Counted from the stretch's first letter, positions 27,376-40,783 are shown. The stretch: 64,000 nucleotides of DNA from Duganella qianjiadongensis (GCF_009857915.1 NZ_WWCM01000004.1:186001-250000), one strand, 5' to 3'. A program made the numbers and translations. Notes: a model not told the origin generated them from the sequence alone.

Positions 27376-30261
27376 TTACATCTGCCAGCGCAAGGCTGCC
27401 GAGACCGAACGTCCGATCTGGAGCGTACCGAAGTTGGTCAGCTGCGGGGTCCCCGCAGTACCGAAGTGGTAGTACTGCTGCTGCATTTCATTGGTCAGGT
27501 TCACGCCACTGATATCGACCGACATCCGGTCGTTGATTTTGTAGGATATTTGCATATCAATACTCTTCTCCGGACTACGCCAGATACCGATCGGATTGGC
27601 AAACAGAGCCGCCTCGTTCTGGGCCAGGAAACCGGAGCGCCAGACATAGGACAGGCGCGCGCTGATCGGTCCCTTTTCATAGGCCAGCGTGGCGTTGTAC
27701 GAACTGTGCGACACGCCGAAGAACGGCGTTTCGAGTTGCGAGACAATCACACCAGCATCATTGGCGTCGGGCACGTTCTGCGACGAGGTCAGTCGGGTAT
27801 AGCTGCCCTGGAAGCCCAGACCATCGAGCAGGCTAGGCAAGCCTTTAGGGAAGTAGATCAAGCCCAGTTCGCCGCCCTGGATGTTGCCGTTGGAAGCGTT
27901 GACCGGCGAATTGATCACATAGTCATAGCCATTCGCATGACTGCCGCCCGAGGTCGAGTTGCGGAACGGATCGTTTGCGGGATCAACGTGTACCTTGTGA
28001 CGCAAGCTCACGACCAGACCATCGATCTTGCGCTTGAACAGCGTGCCGTAGACCGCACTGTCTTTCTGGAAATACCACTCGCCCGTTAGATCGAGGTTGC
28101 TGGAGCGCGTAGGTTTCAGGTCAGGATTGCCGCCAGAACCCGAGCCATAACCCACTTTCGACACGTCGTCGCCAAGTTGCAGGACAGGATTCAGATCACC
28201 GAAATTAGGGCGGCGCAGCGTCTGACCATAGTTGGCGCGCACCACGACATCCTTGCTTGGGTCGTAAATCAGAGTCATGCTAGGCAAGAACTTGCTGGTC
28301 GACTTGCTGGCACTCGAAGGCGTCACGGCCTTGCTGGTCGCATCGACCTTATAGAAGGTCATGTCGGTATCGACCTTCACGTAGCGCATGCCGAAATTGC
28401 CGCGCAGGCGATGGCCAAACAGTTCGTTCTCGGTATTCCCCATCACGAACAGGTTGTTGGTTTTTTCGTCGATATCGAAGGTCTTCTGCGAGCTCAACTT
28501 GTCGGTCGTCAGGAAGTTCGGGTCGACCGAGTTATACAGCTTGCGCCAGTCGTCGATATGGTCGCGGATGTAATAGGCATTGGGCTCGATCCATGAGCGT
28601 GGTACATCCGAGATGGCCGTGCCAAAGCCCGAGTTGGTGGAGGAATATGCCGCCCCCAGCGTGGCCAGATTGCGCCCCAGGAAGGACGATTGGGTCCGGT
28701 TAGCTTCCGACGCCTTGCGGTCGTCGAAACGCAGGCCGAAGTGCACCGTTTTCAGCGCACCCCAGTCGGCATCATAGACGCCGCCCAGGCTAGCCGTCGC
28801 TGCGCTGCCCTTGTTGCGGTTGGCGTTATCGTAGAATTGTGCAACATTCCATTTGCTAGGGTCGGTCAGATCGGCATTATTATTGAAACGGAATGCCGTG
28901 TTGTTGCTACCGTTGTTAAAATCGACGGCAATCGACGGCGCCACGCGGTCGATCCGGGTAGCAGTGAATTCCGAGTGATAAGTACTGGTCTGGTAGGACA
29001 CATCGCCTTCCAGCTTCAGCCTGTCGCTAATATCCCACTTGCCGTTCAGGGCATACACGTAGGAATCGGTTGCCGACGTGGTGTAATCGCCGCTGTTGAA
29101 GCCATACACGTTGTTGACATTACGGCTCTTGATAATATTCGTGCCCGGGTAGGTCGTGATCGAGCTCGCAGGGTTGCTGCCGAGATCGCCCCACCAGTCA
29201 ACAAAGCTGAACAGCAGCTGGTTGAACGTCTTGTCACGATAACCGTTGTACATCGACTCGAAGGTGTAGACCGCATCGCTGTTCGGCTTCCACTGCAAGG
29301 CGACATTGGCGGCAGGACGCTCGCGTTCGCCTTTAAGGTCGCTCTGGAACACGGCATCGCGCGCCAGATAGTAAGGATAAGCCTTGCCGTTGAAGTTGAG
29401 CGTAGATCCCGCTGCCGTCGGCAAACCGGTGTGGGTACCTGGCGTCCAGATGCTGTTGTCGAAGATGCGCTGCAGAGGCGTGTAACCTGCAGGAACTTCA
29501 GCGGCATTCGGGCTGGTAAATGGCACCATCGCACCCGGCGTTACGCTTTCATTGCGGTATTTCGTTTTAGCTCCCGACAGATTGACCAGAGCACCGACCT
29601 CGCCGATGCCAGTTTCCCAGCGGTTGCTGAGCATGGCGCTAAGCTGTGGATTGGCTTCTTTGGCGGGATCAAGATAGGTTTCGCGTGCCGCCAGCGAAAT
29701 TTTCTGCCCTTTGAAATCGAATGGCCGCAGCGACTTGACGTCCACCTGACCGGCAATGCCGGTTTCCAGCTGACTGGCGTCGCGTGTCTTGTAGACGTCA
29801 ATCTGGCGAACCAGAGTCGACGGGATATCCTGCAGCGCGACTTGCTGGCCGGAAGCCGTGAATATCGTGCGACCGTTCCACGTTGTCTGGATATCGGGCA
29901 GACCACGGATGGACAGAGCGCCGACTTCGCCGCCGGCGCGGTTGGTGACCTGGATGCCCGTCACGCGCTGCAGCGCTTCGACGACATTGTTGTCGGGCAG
30001 CTTGCCGATATCTTCAGCAACGATAGATTCCACCACCTGGTCATTGGTACGCTTGATTGCCAGGCTCTTGATCAGCGATGCCTTGACGCCTGTGACGAGC
30101 ACAGACGGGGCATCAGCCGGCTCAGCTTTTTCGGCGACCGTTTGCGCCCATACCGAAGCGCTGCTCAGCAGGCCGGCGGCGGCCAACACGGCCACGCCGG
30201 TTTTCAGGACAAGGCGGTGCTGATTATGGGATATGGAAGTCCCGACGATAAAGTCGTTCAT
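27376..30261 (-). CDS. TonB-dependent receptor for arabino-oligosaccharides (predicted)
   Basis: A 961-residue outer-membrane receptor. AGGAG precedes the ATG. A signal sequence ends near VWA-QTV, a TonB-box-like stretch follows (SVLVTGVKAS), then the plug domain (KLPDNNVVEALQRVTGIQV, ALSIRGL) and a long 22-strand barrel ending in the expected aromatic-rich tail (SVSAALRWQM). Plug wording of the type VVESIVAEDIGKLPD is common among carbohydrate receptors of Proteobacteria. It heads the receptor, symporter, GH43 run and has a near-perfect GATATC-type operator 100 bp upstream. The arabinan ligand is inferred from these neighbours. Confidence 0.92.
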   Translation of the reverse strand: MNDFIVGTSISHNQHRLVLKTGVAVLAAAGLLSSASVWAQTVAEKAEPADAPSVLVTGVKASLIKSLAIKRTNDQVVESIVAEDIGKLPDNNVVEALQRVTGIQVTNRAGGEVGALSIRGLPDIQTTWNGRTIFTASGQQVALQDIPSTLVRQIDVYKTRDASQLETGIAGQVDVKSLRPFDFKGQKISLAARETYLDPAKEANPQLSAMLSNRWETGIGEVGALVNLSGAKTKYRNESVTPGAMVPFTSPNAAEVPAGYTPLQRIFDNSIWTPGTHTGLPTAAGSTLNFNGKAYPYYLARDAVFQSDLKGERERPAANVALQWKPNSDAVYTFESMYNGYRDKTFNQLLFSFVDWWGDLGSNPASSITTYPGTNIIKSRNVNNVYGFNSGDYTTSATDSYVYALNGKWDISDRLKLEGDVSYQTSTYHSEFTATRIDRVAPSIAVDFNNGSNNTAFRFNNNADLTDPSKWNVAQFYDNANRNKGSAATASLGGVYDADWGALKTVHFGLRFDDRKASEANRTQSSFLGRNLATLGAAYSSTNSGFGTAISDVPRSWIEPNAYYIRDHIDDWRKLYNSVDPNFLTTDKLSSQKTFDIDEKTNNLFVMGNTENELFGHRLRGNFGMRYVKVDTDMTFYKVDATSKAVTPSSASKSTSKFLPSMTLIYDPSKDVVVRANYGQTLRRPNFGDLNPVLQLGDDVSKVGYGSGSGGNPDLKPTRSSNLDLTGEWYFQKDSAVYGTLFKRKIDGLVVSLRHKVHVDPANDPFRNSTSGGSHANGYDYVINSPVNASNGNIQGGELGLIYFPKGLPSLLDGLGFQGSYTRLTSSQNVPDANDAGVIVSQLETPFFGVSHSSYNATLAYEKGPISARLSYVWRSGFLAQNEAALFANPIGIWRSPEKSIDMQISYKINDRMSVDISGVNLTNEMQQQYYHFGTAGTPQLTNFGTLQIGRSVSAALRWQM

Positions 30262-30317
30262 ACGTCTCCTGTGTTATCTGTTTTATAGTGATTTGCGGCT
30301 AACTCGGAATTCATCTT

Positions 30318-30343
30318 ATTGGTTGAGCAAAAAACAAACCAAT
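30318..30343. promoter_or_regulatory. ATTGGTT/AACCAAT inverted repeat in the receptor promoter region
   Basis: ATTGGTT (30318-30324) and AACCAAT (30337-30343) form a 7-bp dyad between the GATATC operator and the receptor start codon. An AT-rich TATAAA on the minus strand just downstream could be a -10 element. No specific factor is suggested. Confidence 0.3.
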
Positions 30344-30359
30344 CAATTTTTTCCGGTTT

Positions 30360-30381
30360 TTGATATCGAAAAAGATATCAA
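30360..30381. promoter_or_regulatory. Putative LysR operator, copy 4 (best match, upstream of the TonB receptor)
   Basis: TTGATATC (30360-30367), six bases, GATATCAA (30374-30381): a perfect 8+8 dyad, 100 bp upstream of the receptor ATG. It is the most symmetric of the four copies and defines the consensus. Confidence 0.65.
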
Positions 30382-30400
30382 CGCAGGAGCTCCATCGCAT

Positions 30401-30424
30401 AAAAAAGCCCGCACAAGGCGGGCT
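30401..30424 (-). terminator. Rho-independent terminator of the AMP nucleosidase gene
   Basis: On the minus strand AGCCCGC (30424-30418), a five-base loop and GCGGGCT (30412-30406) are followed by a T-run (30406-30401). It lies about 55 bp after the amn stop codon and separates it from the receptor promoter. Confidence 0.85.
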
Positions 30425-30477
30425 GGCACGGGCCACGGCAGGCCGGAACTGGCCGCTGCAAGCGGCCCCTGCCGGGG

Positions 30478-32001
30478 CTACTGGAAGGCTACTTCCGTGA
30501 AACTGCGCAGTTTGCGGCTATGCAGCTTGTCTACCCCTAGCGCACGCAGCAGATCGAGCGCGCGCATGCCGATGCGCAGGTGCTGGTCCACACGGTCGCG
30601 GTAGAACTGGTTGGCCATGCCCGGCAACTTGATCTCGCCATGCATAGGCTTGTCGCTCACACACAACAGCGTGCCGTAGGGCACACGGAAACGGAAGCCA
30701 TTGGCGGCGATGGTGGCGCTTTCCATATCGAGCGCAATGGCGCGGCTCTGGCTGAAGCGGCGCTCCGGCGTACGCTGCGGCAGCAGCTCCCAGTTGCGGT
30801 TATCGGTGCTGGCCACGGTGCCGGTGCGCATCACCCGCTTCAGGTCATGGCCGGTCAGCTGGGTCACTTCGGCCACCGCCGCTTCGATCGCCACCTGCAC
30901 TTCGGCCAGCGGCGGGATAGGCACCCACAGCGGCAAGTCTTCATCCAGCACATGGTCTTCCCGCACATAGCCGTGCGCCAGCACGTAGTCGCCCAGTTCC
31001 TGGGTGGTGCGCAGGCCGGCGCAATGACCGAGCATCAGCCAGGCGTGCGGGCGCAGCACGGCAATATGGTCGGTAATGGTCTTGGCATTGGCCGGTCCCA
31101 CGCCGATATTCACCATCGAAATGCCGGTACCGTCGGCACGTATCAGGTGGTAGCCCGGCATCTGCGGCAACCGTGGCGGCGCAGCGCCCAGCGCGTCGGC
31201 CGCCTGTACCGCCTGCCCCACCCGGCGCGTCACCAGATTGCCCGGTTCGACGAAAGCGATGTAGTCATCGCTGCCGCTGGCTGCACTGAGCGGAGACGCC
31301 ATCAGTTCATGCCCGAGCTTGACGAATTCGTCGATGTAGAACTGGTAATTGGTGAACAGCACAAACTTCTGGAAATGCTCGCACGAGGTGCCCGTGTAAT
31401 GGCGCAGCCGCTGCAGCGAATAATCCACCCGCGGCGCCGTGAACAGCGACAGCGGCTGCGCTTCGCCGGCGCGCGGCTCGTGGGTGCCGTTGGCGATGCC
31501 GTCATCCATGGCCGCCAGATCGGGCAGATCGAACACATCGCGCATCAGCAGCCGGCGCTCGGCCGTCAGGCTGCCTTCGAGGTGCTCGTGCTCGGCAAAC
31601 GAGAAGTGGATGGGGATAGGCTGCGAACTGGTGCCCACTTCGAGCTTGAGGCGGTGTTTGCCGTGATTTTTCAGCAGCAGATGAAATTGCTGCTGGTAGT
31701 AGCGCGCAAACAGGTCGGGCCGCGTCAGCGTGGTTTCGTAGGTGCCGGGACCGGCCACAAAACCGAATGCCAGCGTGGAATCGGCACGCGCCACGGTATC
31801 CGTATGCACCCGCACGAAGGGATAACAGGCCCGCACATGCTCGCCGACGTCCTCGCCGGCGACAAAACGCCGCATGGTATCGCGCAGATGGGCGATATTC
31901 GCATCATAAATGGCCACCACCTGCGCGTAAGCAGCCTGCGGGTCCTCGAACTGCATGGGGGCGATGAAGGGACTACTTAACATCGGACGACCGGTAACCA
32001 T
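30478..32001 (-). CDS. amn: AMP nucleosidase
   Basis: A 507-residue enzyme that hydrolyses AMP to adenine and ribose 5-phosphate. The ATG ending at 32001 follows AAGGAG by five bases; the frame stays open further upstream but without a start of that quality. The N-terminal regulatory domain occupies about residues 1-190. The C-terminal nucleoside-phosphorylase-like domain holds VGPANAKTITDHIAVLRPHAWLMLG-type sequence and the purine-site MESATIAANGFRF. A clear terminator follows. It is divergent from the synthetase gene at 32228 and unrelated to the arabinose locus in function, serving adenylate-pool control in the cytoplasm. Confidence 0.94.
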   Translation of the reverse strand: MVTGRPMLSSPFIAPMQFEDPQAAYAQVVAIYDANIAHLRDTMRRFVAGEDVGEHVRACYPFVRVHTDTVARADSTLAFGFVAGPGTYETTLTRPDLFARYYQQQFHLLLKNHGKHRLKLEVGTSSQPIPIHFSFAEHEHLEGSLTAERRLLMRDVFDLPDLAAMDDGIANGTHEPRAGEAQPLSLFTAPRVDYSLQRLRHYTGTSCEHFQKFVLFTNYQFYIDEFVKLGHELMASPLSAASGSDDYIAFVEPGNLVTRRVGQAVQAADALGAAPPRLPQMPGYHLIRADGTGISMVNIGVGPANAKTITDHIAVLRPHAWLMLGHCAGLRTTQELGDYVLAHGYVREDHVLDEDLPLWVPIPPLAEVQVAIEAAVAEVTQLTGHDLKRVMRTGTVASTDNRNWELLPQRTPERRFSQSRAIALDMESATIAANGFRFRVPYGTLLCVSDKPMHGEIKLPGMANQFYRDRVDQHLRIGMRALDLLRALGVDKLHSRKLRSFTEVAFQ

Positions 32002-32046
32002 AGCACTCCTTGAAAACGCGCCTTGCGGCGTAAAACTTCCGTTATT

Positions 32047-32200
32047 GCCATTGTACGGGCTGGCCGCCGAGTTTGCATGTCGCCGTGCTGGCACTGCGGC
32101 CCGCCTGCGGCCAAGCGCCGCCGCGCCGCCATAATGGGCCGGACCGGGCCACGAGGCCGCGGCGCGACTAGAGCAACTGGCGGCAGTACCGTACAATGGC
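32047..32200. promoter_or_regulatory. Divergent promoter region with a 12-bp inverted repeat carrying TACAAT
   Basis: GCCATTGTACGG (32047-32058) and its exact reverse complement CCGTACAATGGC (32189-32200) sit at the two ends of the amn/synthetase intergenic region. Each carries TACAAT, a good -10 hexamer, pointing towards its own gene. The -35 regions are weak. The repeat may be two copies of one promoter core, or a shared regulatory site. Confidence 0.45.
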
Positions 32201-32227
32201 GCCATCAACGCAAAATAAAGTATCAGC

Positions 32228-36307
<4,080 letters not shown>

Positions 36308-36319
36308 GGCCGCCCCGCC

Positions 36320-36928
36320 GTGGATGCACCCGCCCCTGCACCCGACACCGCGCTGGCGGTGCAGCCGTGGCCCGGCCCCTTACAGTTTTCCTCAGAAGGC
36401 ATGCTCGTACTGGGCCTGCAACTGCAGTCCAGCGCAAAGGGCGAGGCACGCGCACAGGCCAGACTGGCAGTACGGCATGCACTGACGCAGGCCATGGCCA
36501 CATTACTGCACCACCCGCCGGCCAGTATCCATATCGATAACCGGCGCGGCCACGCCCCGCAGATCAGCATCGCGGGCAGCCATGGGCCAGCACCGCAATG
36601 CTCGTTCGCATACGCTGATCGCTATGCACTGGCCGCGCTCAAGCTGCACGGCGCCATCGGCGTGGATCTGATGCCAGTCATCGATATTCCCGACTGGCAG
36701 GCGGTGGCACGCGATTATCTGGGGCCGCAGGTCTGCGCCCGTCTGCAGGCGCTGCCCGCCAGCCAGCGTGCAGCCGCATTGGCGCAGGAGTGGTGCCGGC
36801 TAGAGGCGCAACTGAAATGCCGCGGCGTGGCGCTAGCGGAATGGCGTGAAGAATGCCGTGCTGACGCCCGCCATGCCCCGCTGATCCTGCCGCAGGCCGC
36901 CATGGCCGGCCATGTGGCATGGCGCTAG
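36320..36928 (+). CDS. Sfp-type 4'-phosphopantetheinyl transferase
   Basis: A 202-residue protein with a GTG start 12 bp after the synthetase stop. Of the family motifs, AIGVDLMPV carries the Mg-binding Asp, and EWCRLEAQLK matches the W-x3-E-A-x2-K motif, although the residue before Glu is Leu and not Lys. The N-terminal half is poorly conserved, as usual. It should transfer phosphopantetheine from CoA to Ser589 of the neighbouring synthetase, and the gene order makes that the obvious target. The shortened length and changed motif mean activity is likely but not certain. Confidence 0.82.
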   Translation: MDAPAPAPDTALAVQPWPGPLQFSSEGMLVLGLQLQSSAKGEARAQARLAVRHALTQAMATLLHHPPASIHIDNRRGHAPQISIAGSHGPAPQCSFAYADRYALAALKLHGAIGVDLMPVIDIPDWQAVARDYLGPQVCARLQALPASQRAAALAQEWCRLEAQLKCRGVALAEWREECRADARHAPLILPQAAMAGHVAWR

Positions 36929-36948
36929 AAAGTCGCGCAGGCGGATAT

Positions 36949-37845
36949 TCAGAATTTAAACGCGGCCAGCGCAATGCGGGCGGCTTCGGCAATCACCTCG
37001 CTACGTGCCTTGTCGTCCTTGCCCTGCTGGGTGTAGTACACGGCCAGCACGATGGGGGCTTTTCCCGGCGGCCAGATGATGCCGATATCATTCGTGCTGC
37101 CGTAATCGCCGGTACCGGTTTTATCGCCTACCAGCCAGCCGCTAGGCACGCCGGCACGGATACGGGTATCACCGGTGGTATTCCCCAGCAGCCAGTCCTT
37201 GAGCTGCTTGCGCGCCAGCGGCGCCAGCGCATCGCCCAGCACCAGCCGGTTGAGCGACTCCGCCATCGCTGCAGGCGTGGTGGTGTCGCGCAGATCACCG
37301 GGCAAGGCCGTATTGAGCTGGGTTTCCATGCGGTCCAGCCGGAAGGCCTGATCGCCGATGGAACGGGCGAACGCCGTCACTGCCGCCACGCCGCCCAGCT
37401 GCTGGATCAGCAGATTGGCCGCCGTGTTATCGCTATATTGTAAGGTCGCTGCACACAACGCCGCCACCGTCATGCCCTTGCCTGCATATTTGCCGGAGAT
37501 AGGCGAATAGCTCACCAGATCGCTGCTGCTGTAGCGGATGCGCTGTTTCAGCAAGGCCGGGCCTCGCGCCAGGATGGCGCCTGCCAGCATCAGCTTGAAG
37601 GTACTGCAGAACGGGAAGCGTTCGTCGGCGCGATGCTGCGCATGCTGGCCGTCGGCAGTATTGAGTGCAAACACGCCCAGCCGCCCGCCCGCATCGCTCT
37701 CCAGCCGCGTCAGCAGCGCGTCGGCCGGCGACGGCACCCCGGCAGCAGGGTTTTCCAGCACTTCGGCGGCACGTGCAAATGGCGCAGCGGCCAGCGCCAG
37801 CAACAGTGAACGACGGAGCGAACGGCGGGCTATCAGATGAGGCAT
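36949..37845 (-). CDS. bla: Class A beta-lactamase
   Basis: A 298-residue serine beta-lactamase. The ATG ending at 37845 starts a signal peptide with twin-arginine-like pairs ([21 protein letters not shown]); an ATG 42 bp upstream is possible. All class A elements are visible: Ser70-x-x-Lys in FCSTFK, SDN in YSDNTAA, Glu166-x-x-Leu-Asn in METQLN, and KTG in [10 protein letters not shown]. Cys69 is present, but the position after KTGT is Gly, so the Cys69-Cys238 disulfide of KPC-type carbapenemases cannot form. It is more like chromosomal penicillinases of Betaproteobacteria and Xanthomonads. No AmpR-type regulator is adjacent. It converges on the phosphopantetheinyl transferase gene. Confidence 0.93.
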   Translation of the reverse strand: MPHLIARRSLRRSLLLALAAAPFARAAEVLENPAAGVPSPADALLTRLESDAGGRLGVFALNTADGQHAQHRADERFPFCSTFKLMLAGAILARGPALLKQRIRYSSSDLVSYSPISGKYAGKGMTVAALCAATLQYSDNTAANLLIQQLGGVAAVTAFARSIGDQAFRLDRMETQLNTALPGDLRDTTTPAAMAESLNRLVLGDALAPLARKQLKDWLLGNTTGDTRIRAGVPSGWLVGDKTGTGDYGSTNDIGIIWPPGKAPIVLAVYYTQQGKDDKARSEVIAEAARIALAAFKF

Positions 37846-38018
37846 AAATAAAACAGTATCAATTAATAAACATAAACAATCATACATTGAGATTCTTAAG
37901 ACTGGCTAAGCCAGACTATCTATCGCCGCCAGACTGCCCATACATTGACAGTCAGCCATGGAAGCGCTAAGTTCCGCATCGCGCTCTAGCGCCGCACCCC
38001 GCCCATATTGAGGAAGCC

Positions 38019-39869
38019 ATGAACCCTATGCCAACTAGCCTGTCCCGCCGCGAACTGCTGCTATCCGCCCTTTCCGCTACCGCGCTGGGCTCCCTGCCCA
38101 CGCTGGCACACGCGCAGGCAGGCCCGGCGGATGCCACGCTGGCCGGACTGCTGGCAGGCTTTGCCGACGAAATTCTGAATCTGACGCCCACCACTGCGAC
38201 CTCGCTAGGTCTCGACAAAGACCAGCGCGCCGGACTCAAAGCCCAGCTGGAAGATGCTTCGCCAGCCGGCGACGCAGCATGGGCGGCGCAGGTCAACAGC
38301 ATGCTGCAGCGGCTGAATACACTCGATCGCAACGCGCTGGGCGCCGACGCGCAAGTGCGCTACGATACGGTGCGCTATGCTGCCAGCGAAGGCGCAGCCG
38401 GTATCCGCTTCAGCTTCGGCGGCGCCGCCAGCGGTTTCTTCGGCGGCACCGCGCCGTATCCCGTCAGCCAGCAGGACGGCGCCATCGTGCGCATCCCCGA
38501 ATTCCTCGATAGCCAGCACCAGATCGCCAACGCTGCCGATGCCGAAGCCTATCTGGAGCGCGTGGCCGCGCTGGCGCGCGTACTCGATCAGGAAACCGCC
38601 CGCATCAGGGAACAGGCCAGCCACGGCATCATGCCGCCCAACTACATCGCCCGTATCGCGCTGGGCCAGTTGCAGGAATACCGCAAAACCAGCGCAGCAA
38701 AACAGAAGCTGGTCACCTCGCTGGCGGAACGCACGGCCAAACTGGGCCTGAGCGGCAACTGGCAGCAGCGCGCGCAGAAGCTGGTGGAAAGCGCCGTCTA
38801 TCCGGCACTGGACCGCCAGATCGCAGCCTTCCGCACAGCCACCGCCCACGCACCGGCCACGCCCGGCGTGCACCGCCTGCCGGACGGCGCAGCCTACTAC
38901 GAGTGGGCGCTCAAACTGGGCACCTCGACCAACCAGAGCGCACGCGAAATCCACGCCATCGGCCTGCAGCAGATACGCGAAATTCAGGCCCGCATCGACG
39001 GCATCCTGAAGTCGCAGGGCATCACCCAGGGCAGTGTCGGTGCGCGCCTGCAGGCACTGTCCAAAGATCCGGCCCGCTTCTATGCCGACAACGACAGTGG
39101 CCGCGCCGAACTGATCGCCTACTGCAACGAGCGGGTCGAAGCCTTCCGTGCCCTGATGCCGAAAATTTCCCATCTGGGCCTGAAAGTGCCGCTGCAGATC
39201 AAGCGCGTACCTGCCGACATCGAGGCCGGTGCCGCACTCGGTTATATGAACCCCGCCGCGCTCGATGGTTCGCGTCCGGCCATTTACTACATCAATCTGA
39301 AAACCACCAAGCTGTGGGCCAAACATGAACTGTCCTCGCTGACGGCACACGAAGGCCTGCCCGGCCACGCCTTCCAGCTGGGCTATATGGCCGAACGTCA
39401 GAGCGAACTGCCGCTGATTACCTCGCTGATCGGCTTCAATGCCTTCGTCGAAGGCTGGGCCCTGTATTCGGAACAGCTGGTGGACGAATTCGGCCTGTAC
39501 CAGAACGACCCGTTCGGCCAGATCGGCTATCTGCAGGGCCAGCTATTCCGCGCCGTGCGGCTGGTCGTCGATACCGGCATGCACGCCTTGCAATGGACGC
39601 GCCAGCAGGCCATCCGCTTTGCCGTCGAAAACACGGGCCGTGGCGTGCAGGCCATGACCAGCGAAATGGACCGCTACGCCGTTTCGCCGGGTCAGGCTTG
39701 CGGCTACAAGATGGGCCACAACGAAATCCTGCGCCAGCGCGAGCGCGCCAGGACAGCACTGGGCAGCAAATTCGATCTGGCCGCCTTCAACGACGCGCTG
39801 GTGAGCAGCTGCGGCGTGCCGCTTACCGTGCTGCCGACCGTGGTGGACCGCTACATCGCCCGCGCCTGA
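38019..39869 (+). CDS. DUF885 family protein, putative exported metallopeptidase
   Basis: A 616-residue protein. GAGGAAG precedes the ATG, and the signal peptide has a twin-arginine-like start (SLSRRELLLSALSATALG, cleaved near AHA-QAG). The central motif TAHEGLPGHAFQ places His444, Glu445 and His450 in the HEGxPGH pattern of DUF885, predicted to bind zinc, with a further conserved Glu in FVEGWALYSEQL. Members are thought to be carboxypeptidase-like, but few have been tested. Its stop overlaps the start of the cupin-like gene (ATGA), implying joint translation. The substrate is unknown. Confidence 0.88.
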   Translation: MNPMPTSLSRRELLLSALSATALGSLPTLAHAQAGPADATLAGLLAGFADEILNLTPTTATSLGLDKDQRAGLKAQLEDASPAGDAAWAAQVNSMLQRLNTLDRNALGADAQVRYDTVRYAASEGAAGIRFSFGGAASGFFGGTAPYPVSQQDGAIVRIPEFLDSQHQIANAADAEAYLERVAALARVLDQETARIREQASHGIMPPNYIARIALGQLQEYRKTSAAKQKLVTSLAERTAKLGLSGNWQQRAQKLVESAVYPALDRQIAAFRTATAHAPATPGVHRLPDGAAYYEWALKLGTSTNQSAREIHAIGLQQIREIQARIDGILKSQGITQGSVGARLQALSKDPARFYADNDSGRAELIAYCNERVEAFRALMPKISHLGLKVPLQIKRVPADIEAGAALGYMNPAALDGSRPAIYYINLKTTKLWAKHELSSLTAHEGLPGHAFQLGYMAERQSELPLITSLIGFNAFVEGWALYSEQLVDEFGLYQNDPFGQIGYLQGQLFRAVRLVVDTGMHALQWTRQQAIRFAVENTGRGVQAMTSEMDRYAVSPGQACGYKMGHNEILRQRERARTALGSKFDLAAFNDALVSSCGVPLTVLPTVVDRYIARA

Positions 39870-40783
39870 TGGAGCAGAATGCAGCTGATCTGGCGCGCCT
39901 GCCGCCGCGCGTGCTGGAGGCAGAAGCCCGCGCGCCGGAACTGGCCGCCGAGCGCCAGCAGGCGCGCGCCCAGCGCGATGCCGCCGTGCGTGGCGTCACG
40001 TCGGTGGCGGCCATGCGCAGCGCTATCCAGCAGGCGACCAGCGCCCTGCCGCTGATCGCCAGCGTGCCACGCTACCGCAGCATGGATGCGGCGCAGTTCC
40101 GCGCGCTGGCCACGCAAGGCCAGCCTTTCATGCTGACGGAGCTGGTAGGCCGCTGGCCGCTGAGCCAGATGGATATCGACGTACTGCGCCAGCAATACAG
40201 CCAGATGCCGGTGCGCGCCCGCGTCGGCGACTACATCAACACCGCCTTTGCCCCCGACCGTGCCATGCTGGACATGACCATGGGCGCCTATCTGGACCTG
40301 ATCGCGGCCGGCGCCTACGCCCTGCCGCCCTATCTGGGCAATCTGGAACTGCGCGAGCTGAACCGGCTATGCCACTGGCCCACCTATTTCGACAAAATGG
40401 GCCCGCCCCGTTTCTGGATAGGCCCGGCCGGCACCATCACGCCCCTGCACGCCGATTACGACGACAACATCTTCGCCCAGATCTGGGGCCGCAAGCGCAT
40501 CATGCTGGCGCCGCCCCACCACGAGCCCTATCTGTACGTCAAGCCTGCCAACGAAATCCTGATCGGTTCTCCCGTCGATGCCGAAGCGCCCGACTACCAG
40601 CGCTACCCGCTGGCGCAGCAGGCCAGCCTGATCGAGTGCATCGTCGAGGCGGGCCAGCTGCTCTACATCCCTGCCGGCTGGTACCATCAGGTGCACGCAC
40701 TCGACTTCTCGCTGTCGGCCAACCGCTGGGCGCGCGCCCTGCCGCTGGTGCTCAGCCACAACGATCTCGGCGTACGCGCCTAG
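39869..40783 (+). CDS. Cupin-like (JmjC-fold) domain protein
   Basis: A 304-residue protein whose ATG overlaps the stop of the DUF885 gene. After a helical N-terminus of about 60 residues comes a cupin_8/JmjC fold. The iron-binding HxD is His194-Ala-Asp196 in PLHADYDDN, and the distal His is in WYHQVHAL near 273-276. The core ends with LYIPAGWYHQV, typical of JmjC hydroxylase-like proteins. Such enzymes are 2-oxoglutarate/Fe(II) oxygenases that hydroxylate proteins, RNA or small peptides. The target is unknown. Coupling to a peptidase-like gene suggests a peptide or amino-acid substrate, which is only inference. Confidence 0.85.
   Translation: MEQNAADLARLPPRVLEAEARAPELAAERQQARAQRDAAVRGVTSVAAMRSAIQQATSALPLIASVPRYRSMDAAQFRALATQGQPFMLTELVGRWPLSQMDIDVLRQQYSQMPVRARVGDYINTAFAPDRAMLDMTMGAYLDLIAAGAYALPPYLGNLELRELNRLCHWPTYFDKMGPPRFWIGPAGTITPLHADYDDNIFAQIWGRKRIMLAPPHHEPYLYVKPANEILIGSPVDAEAPDYQRYPLAQQASLIECIVEAGQLLYIPAGWYHQVHALDFSLSANRWARALPLVLSHNDLGVRA

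Noticed and set aside
36949..37845. KPC-type carbapenemase
   Set aside because: Cys69 is present but the partner cysteine after KTGT is Gly, and overall wording fits chromosomal penicillinases better.
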